Part shown: in pieces, positions 7,197-9,748 of the stretch | Position numbering within the stretch: the stretch's first letter is position 1 | Layout of the letters: each line of letters starts with the position of its first letter | Origin: Planctomycetia bacterium | Lineage (GTDB): Bacteria; Planctomycetota; Phycisphaerae; Phycisphaerales; SM1A02 | Reading direction: 5' to 3' | Assembly (NCBI GenBank): GCA_005799475.1 | Contig: SYGQ01000061.1 | Location: forward strand, 1-9,748 | Length of the DNA stretch: 9,748 nucleotides | Notes under the pieces: generated by a model | What the model saw: only the letters and a program-made list of their open reading frames with translations | What the model was told of the DNA's origin: nothing | Databases searched by the model: none | Translations under genes and position numbers: made by a program

Positions 7197-7724
7197 TTGC
7201 GCGAACGGCCTTCCAACCCCGACCCTGCGGACCTTGAGCGGTTCCTCGGTCCGCGTGTCGCCGCTGTCGTGTTGTCGACGCCGAGCGAGGCAACGCGTGT
7301 CCGGGCCCTCGCGCTCTCGCGGTTGCTGCCGACGGCTGACGCGAACTCAGCGCCGTGGTGGAGTCGCTTGCGTGCCGCTGTGGCGACGCTCGTACAGGAT
7401 GACCTGCTTTTCGCCGGCGCCGCGCTGCGAGGGGATTCCATCCGCACGATGGGATTCACGCAAGAGCAGACGCACATCGACCTTGAGATCGAGCCCGTCC
7501 GCAAGAGCACGGCGCACTGCGGCATCGTCCGCGGGCAGGTCGATGCGGGCATCGACTGTAACGGCATTCCAGTTGCTTTCGTCGCGAAGTCAGGAGTCGA
7601 AGCGGCATCCACAACGCTCGATGACCTGGGCTTTTTCTCCGCGACGCTTCCCTCCGGCACCTACGACATCGCTTTCGCGATGCCGGGAGGTCCGATCTGC
7701 GTGGCAGAGGTGCTCGTCCAATGA
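7197..7724 (+). CDS. CHAT-associated protein of unknown function with C-terminal carboxypeptidase-regulatory-like beta-sandwich (175 aa)
   Basis: Middle gene of the sigma/TPR-CHAT cluster. There is no signal peptide or membrane segment, so it is probably cytoplasmic. The N-terminal part (about residues 10-65) is helical and charged. The middle has LRAAVATLVQDDLLFAG (58-74), then a strand-like IDLEIEP (94-100). The C-terminus, about residues 107-174, reads like a small transthyretin/CnaB or carboxypeptidase-regulatory beta-sandwich: GIVRGQVD (109-116), then TTLDDLGFFSATLPSGTYDI (139-158), the usual 'T-D-x-G-x-F ... P-x-G-x-Y' pattern. From memory, proteins with this layout occur between ECF sigma factor and CHAT genes in actinobacteria and other bacteria; I could not check this. 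Its stop overlaps the next start (ATGA), so translation of the two is probably coupled. It could be an adaptor, a CHAT substrate or a sigma regulator; the sequence does not decide. The TTG start is inferred; TTG 7149 would add 16 residues. Confidence 0.8.
   Translation: MRERPSNPDPADLERFLGPRVAAVVLSTPSEATRVRALALSRLLPTADANSAPWWSRLRAAVATLVQDDLLFAGAALRGDSIRTMGFTQEQTHIDLEIEPVRKSTAHCGIVRGQVDAGIDCNGIPVAFVAKSGVEAASTTLDDLGFFSATLPSGTYDIAFAMPGGPICVAEVLVQ
7707..7712 (+). promoter_or_regulatory. Shine-Dalgarno site of the TPR-CHAT gene
   Basis: GAGGTG lies eight bases before ATG 7721, inside the last codons of the preceding gene. Together with the ATGA stop/start overlap it supports ATG 7721 as the start and translational coupling of the two genes. 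Confidence 0.65.
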
Positions 7725-9748
7725 CAGGGACCCACGAAGACGAGCGCCCTGCCATCGCTGACTTTGTCGCGTTGGACGACTCCGCGCGGTTCGCGGCCTT
7801 GGGTCGGCATCCTTCGCCCGCCGCAGCGATTTGCGACTACGCCGACGCATGCGATCGATTGTTGACGACCGATGTCGCACGCGCGCTCGCAGCGAGCGCC
7901 GCTTTGGTGGTGACGGCCACCGCGCTCGGTGACACCAACGCGCTCGCGCGAACCCGCCGCTCTCGCGTGGCGGCGCTCGCATCATCGGGGGCGTTCGCTG
8001 ATGCGCTCGCGCTTGCGCGGCTGGCTCGTGACGACGCGATCCGCGGCGGCGCAAGGGTTGAGGCGGCACGGTGCCTGACCGTGCAGATGCAGCCGCTGCT
8101 CGTGACGGGCCAGGCCCCTGAGGCGCTTGAGGCCGGAAGCATCGCGCGCGAGGAGCTCCATGCGCTCGGAGAGCACCTCATCGCCGCACGCGTCGAGATC
8201 AACCTCGGCAACATCCACAAGGCGCTGGGGAATCCCGGCGCCGCGCTCAAGGCACTTGACGCTGCCGCAGCCGCGCTGGGCACACAGCCGGACCTCGCCG
8301 CGCATGTCGAGAATGCTCGCGGCGAGTCGCTCTTCCTGCTGGATCGATTCGTCGACGCGCGCGAGGCCTTCGGCCGCGCGCGCTCACACTTCGCCGTCGC
8401 CGGAGGGATGGCGGCGGCCGTTGTCGAAGGCAACCTCGCTGACCTTTCTTCGCGCGAGGGCCGCTATCAGGAGGCACTCGAAGGATTCGCGCGGGCGAGG
8501 GACCGGCTCGGAGAGACCCCATCGGCGCACGCGGCGCGGATGCTCGTCGAGGAGGGCGAAGTCTTTGAAATGCTCGGCATTCCTGAAGTCGCGAGCGTCC
8601 GGTACGCGACGGGACAACAACTGTTCGACAAGTTCGCGATGGCCTATGAGGCGCTGCGCGCCCTCGTGGGCCAGGGCCGCGTGCTCGATGCCACGGGTGA
8701 ACCCGAGGCCGGCGCCGCGGCGTTCGCCGAGGCCGCCGCGCGCGCGGCGAAACTCGGCAATGAGACCGAGCGGTCCCGCGCCCTCCTGCAGCGCGCCTCT
8801 GTGCTCGCACGAGCAGGGAGATTGGGCGAGGCGCGCGAGTCGCTCGCGGGCGTCGCACGCGACAGCCTCACCGGCCCGCTCGACCAAGCGATGGCACACT
8901 TTCACGCCGCGGTGGTCGCAGAGCGGTCCGGCTCGCTTGCATCGGCGATCACTGAAGCAGAGTCCGCGCTCGAACACGCCGCCGTGGCGGGCGTTCCCCC
9001 TGTGCAGGCCGATGCGCTGGCACTTCGCGCCATGCTGCTTCGCCGTTCCCGGCGACCCGCCGATGCCTCCCGCGACGCGCGCCGCGCGGTCACGATCATC
9101 GAGCAAATGCGCGGCTCACTGCAAGCCGAGCGCACCCGTGCCGGCTTCCTCGGACGACGCCTCGCGGCCTACGAAGAACTTGTCGCAGCACTTCTCGAGG
9201 ACGGCTCGCCCGCGGCGACCGCTGAAGCGTTCGCTGTCGCCGAGCAGGCCAAGAGTCGTGCGCTCCTCGACCGAATGCGGCAGGCCATCGGCGAGCCAGC
9301 GCCGTCGCACGATCGATCCCGCCGCGCGGAACTCTCCGACCTTCGCGCTCGGCTCGATGCGCTCTATTCGCGCGTCGCGAGCGACTCCCAGAAGGGCATC
9401 CGGCATGGACTCCCCGAGGCTGTCCGCGTCGAGATCGCGCGTGTGGAAGGTGAGATCGGCCTCCTTGAAGCCGAGTCGATCGGCGGACTGACGGCGCTCA
9501 CTCGGATGTCGACAACGGCCGCGTCACTGCGCCCACCACGCGTCCCGCGGGGAACGGCGCTCTTGGCCTATTACCGAGCGCAGGGCCAGTGGATGGCGTT
9601 CGCCACAGTCGACGAAAGGACCACGGCGGTCCCACTTGGCTGCGACGACTCGTCTCTGTGCGACGCGATCGGCCGCCTTGGATTCCAACTGCGCCGGGGG
9701 CTGAGCCAGTCCGGGTCGATGCGACCCCGTCTCGTTGACGACGCATCA
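7721..9748 (+). CDS. TPR-CHAT (caspase-like) protein, 3' end missing
   Basis: The frame is open from ATG 7721 to the window edge (676 residues visible, no stop). Residues about 155-470 are a run of degenerate tetratricopeptide repeats, roughly eight helix pairs. Clear examples start at INLGNIHKALGNPGAALKAL (residue 158 onward) and NLADLSSREGRYQEALEGF (about 236 onward). Residues about 454-520 match the linker typical of TPR-CHAT proteins: IIEQMRGSLQAERTRAGFL, then AAYEELVAALL, ending in AEQAKSRALLDRM (SRALLDRM at 512-519). A charged helical stretch follows. The start of a CHAT domain begins at about residue 607: RVPRGTALLAYYRAQGQW and MAFATVDERTTAVPLG. CHAT domains are caspase-clan cysteine peptidases or their inactive relatives. 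The His and Cys expected of an active enzyme lie downstream of the window, so activity is unknown. No signal peptide is visible, so it is probably cytoplasmic. It overlaps the preceding gene by ATGA and belongs with the sigma factor cluster. Confidence 0.9.
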   Translation, partial: MTGTHEDERPAIADFVALDDSARFAALGRHPSPAAAICDYADACDRLLTTDVARALAASAALVVTATALGDTNALARTRRSRVAALASSGAFADALALARLARDDAIRGGARVEAARCLTVQMQPLLVTGQAPEALEAGSIAREELHALGEHLIAARVEINLGNIHKALGNPGAALKALDAAAAALGTQPDLAAHVENARGESLFLLDRFVDAREAFGRARSHFAVAGGMAAAVVEGNLADLSSREGRYQEALEGFARARDRLGETPSAHAARMLVEEGEVFEMLGIPEVASVRYATGQQLFDKFAMAYEALRALVGQGRVLDATGEPEAGAAAFAEAAARAAKLGNETERSRALLQRASVLARAGRLGEARESLAGVARDSLTGPLDQAMAHFHAAVVAERSGSLASAITEAESALEHAAVAGVPPVQADALALRAMLLRRSRRPADASRDARRAVTIIEQMRGSLQAERTRAGFLGRRLAAYEELVAALLEDGSPAATAEAFAVAEQAKSRALLDRMRQAIGEPAPSHDRSRRAELSDLRARLDALYSRVASDSQKGIRHGLPEAVRVEIARVEGEIGLLEAESIGGLTALTRMSTTAASLRPPRVPRGTALLAYYRAQGQWMAFATVDERTTAVPLGCDDSSLCDAIGRLGFQLRRGLSQSGSMRPRLVDDAS

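Noticed and set aside
8127..9491. 454-codon plus-strand frame inside the TPR-CHAT gene
   Set aside because: It is in a different frame from the clear TPR, linker and CHAT motifs and gives an Arg/Ser-rich product, so it is a shadow.

Overview
This window is GC-rich and densely coded, with five protein genes and no RNA genes, mobile elements or CRISPR arrays that I could find. The gene content suggests a planctomycete, probably of the Phycisphaerae type. The clues are an exported protein with a C-terminal two-loop dockerin-type calcium-binding module, a large exported protein of no recognisable family, a hybrid CHASE histidine kinase, and an ECF sigma factor followed by a TPR-CHAT protein. This assignment is inferred from gene style; there is no marker gene in the window. 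No stretch longer than about 90 bases lacks a gene.

Layout. Bases 2-1027 (+) hold the 3' part of a gene for an exported dockerin-type protein, which continues upstream of the window. It converges, with a 29-base gap, on a two-gene minus-strand unit: a hybrid sensor kinase (6532-3491) followed 46 bases later by a 795-residue exported, mostly helical protein of unknown function (3444-1057). Diverging from the kinase, with only about 26 bases between the start codons, is a plus-strand cluster: an ECF sigma factor (6559-7107), a 175-residue protein with a predicted C-terminal beta-sandwich (7197-7724), and a TPR-CHAT protein (7721 to the window end, incomplete). The last two overlap by ATGA.

How the genes may work together. 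The kinase carries a complete relay on one chain: His397 in the dimerisation domain, Asp827 in the receiver and His956 in the Hpt domain. It therefore probably passes phosphate to a response regulator encoded elsewhere. Its periplasmic CHASE sensor and the co-oriented exported protein could act in the same compartment. The sigma / beta-sandwich / TPR-CHAT cluster looks like a self-contained regulatory or proteolytic module: a transcription factor with no visible anti-sigma factor, beside a caspase-like (CHAT) protein with a long TPR partner-binding region. The CHAT catalytic residues lie beyond the window, so activity cannot be judged. A 9-bp perfect inverted repeat sits directly on the probable ribosome binding site of the middle gene, which suggests translational control between the sigma factor and the two downstream proteins.
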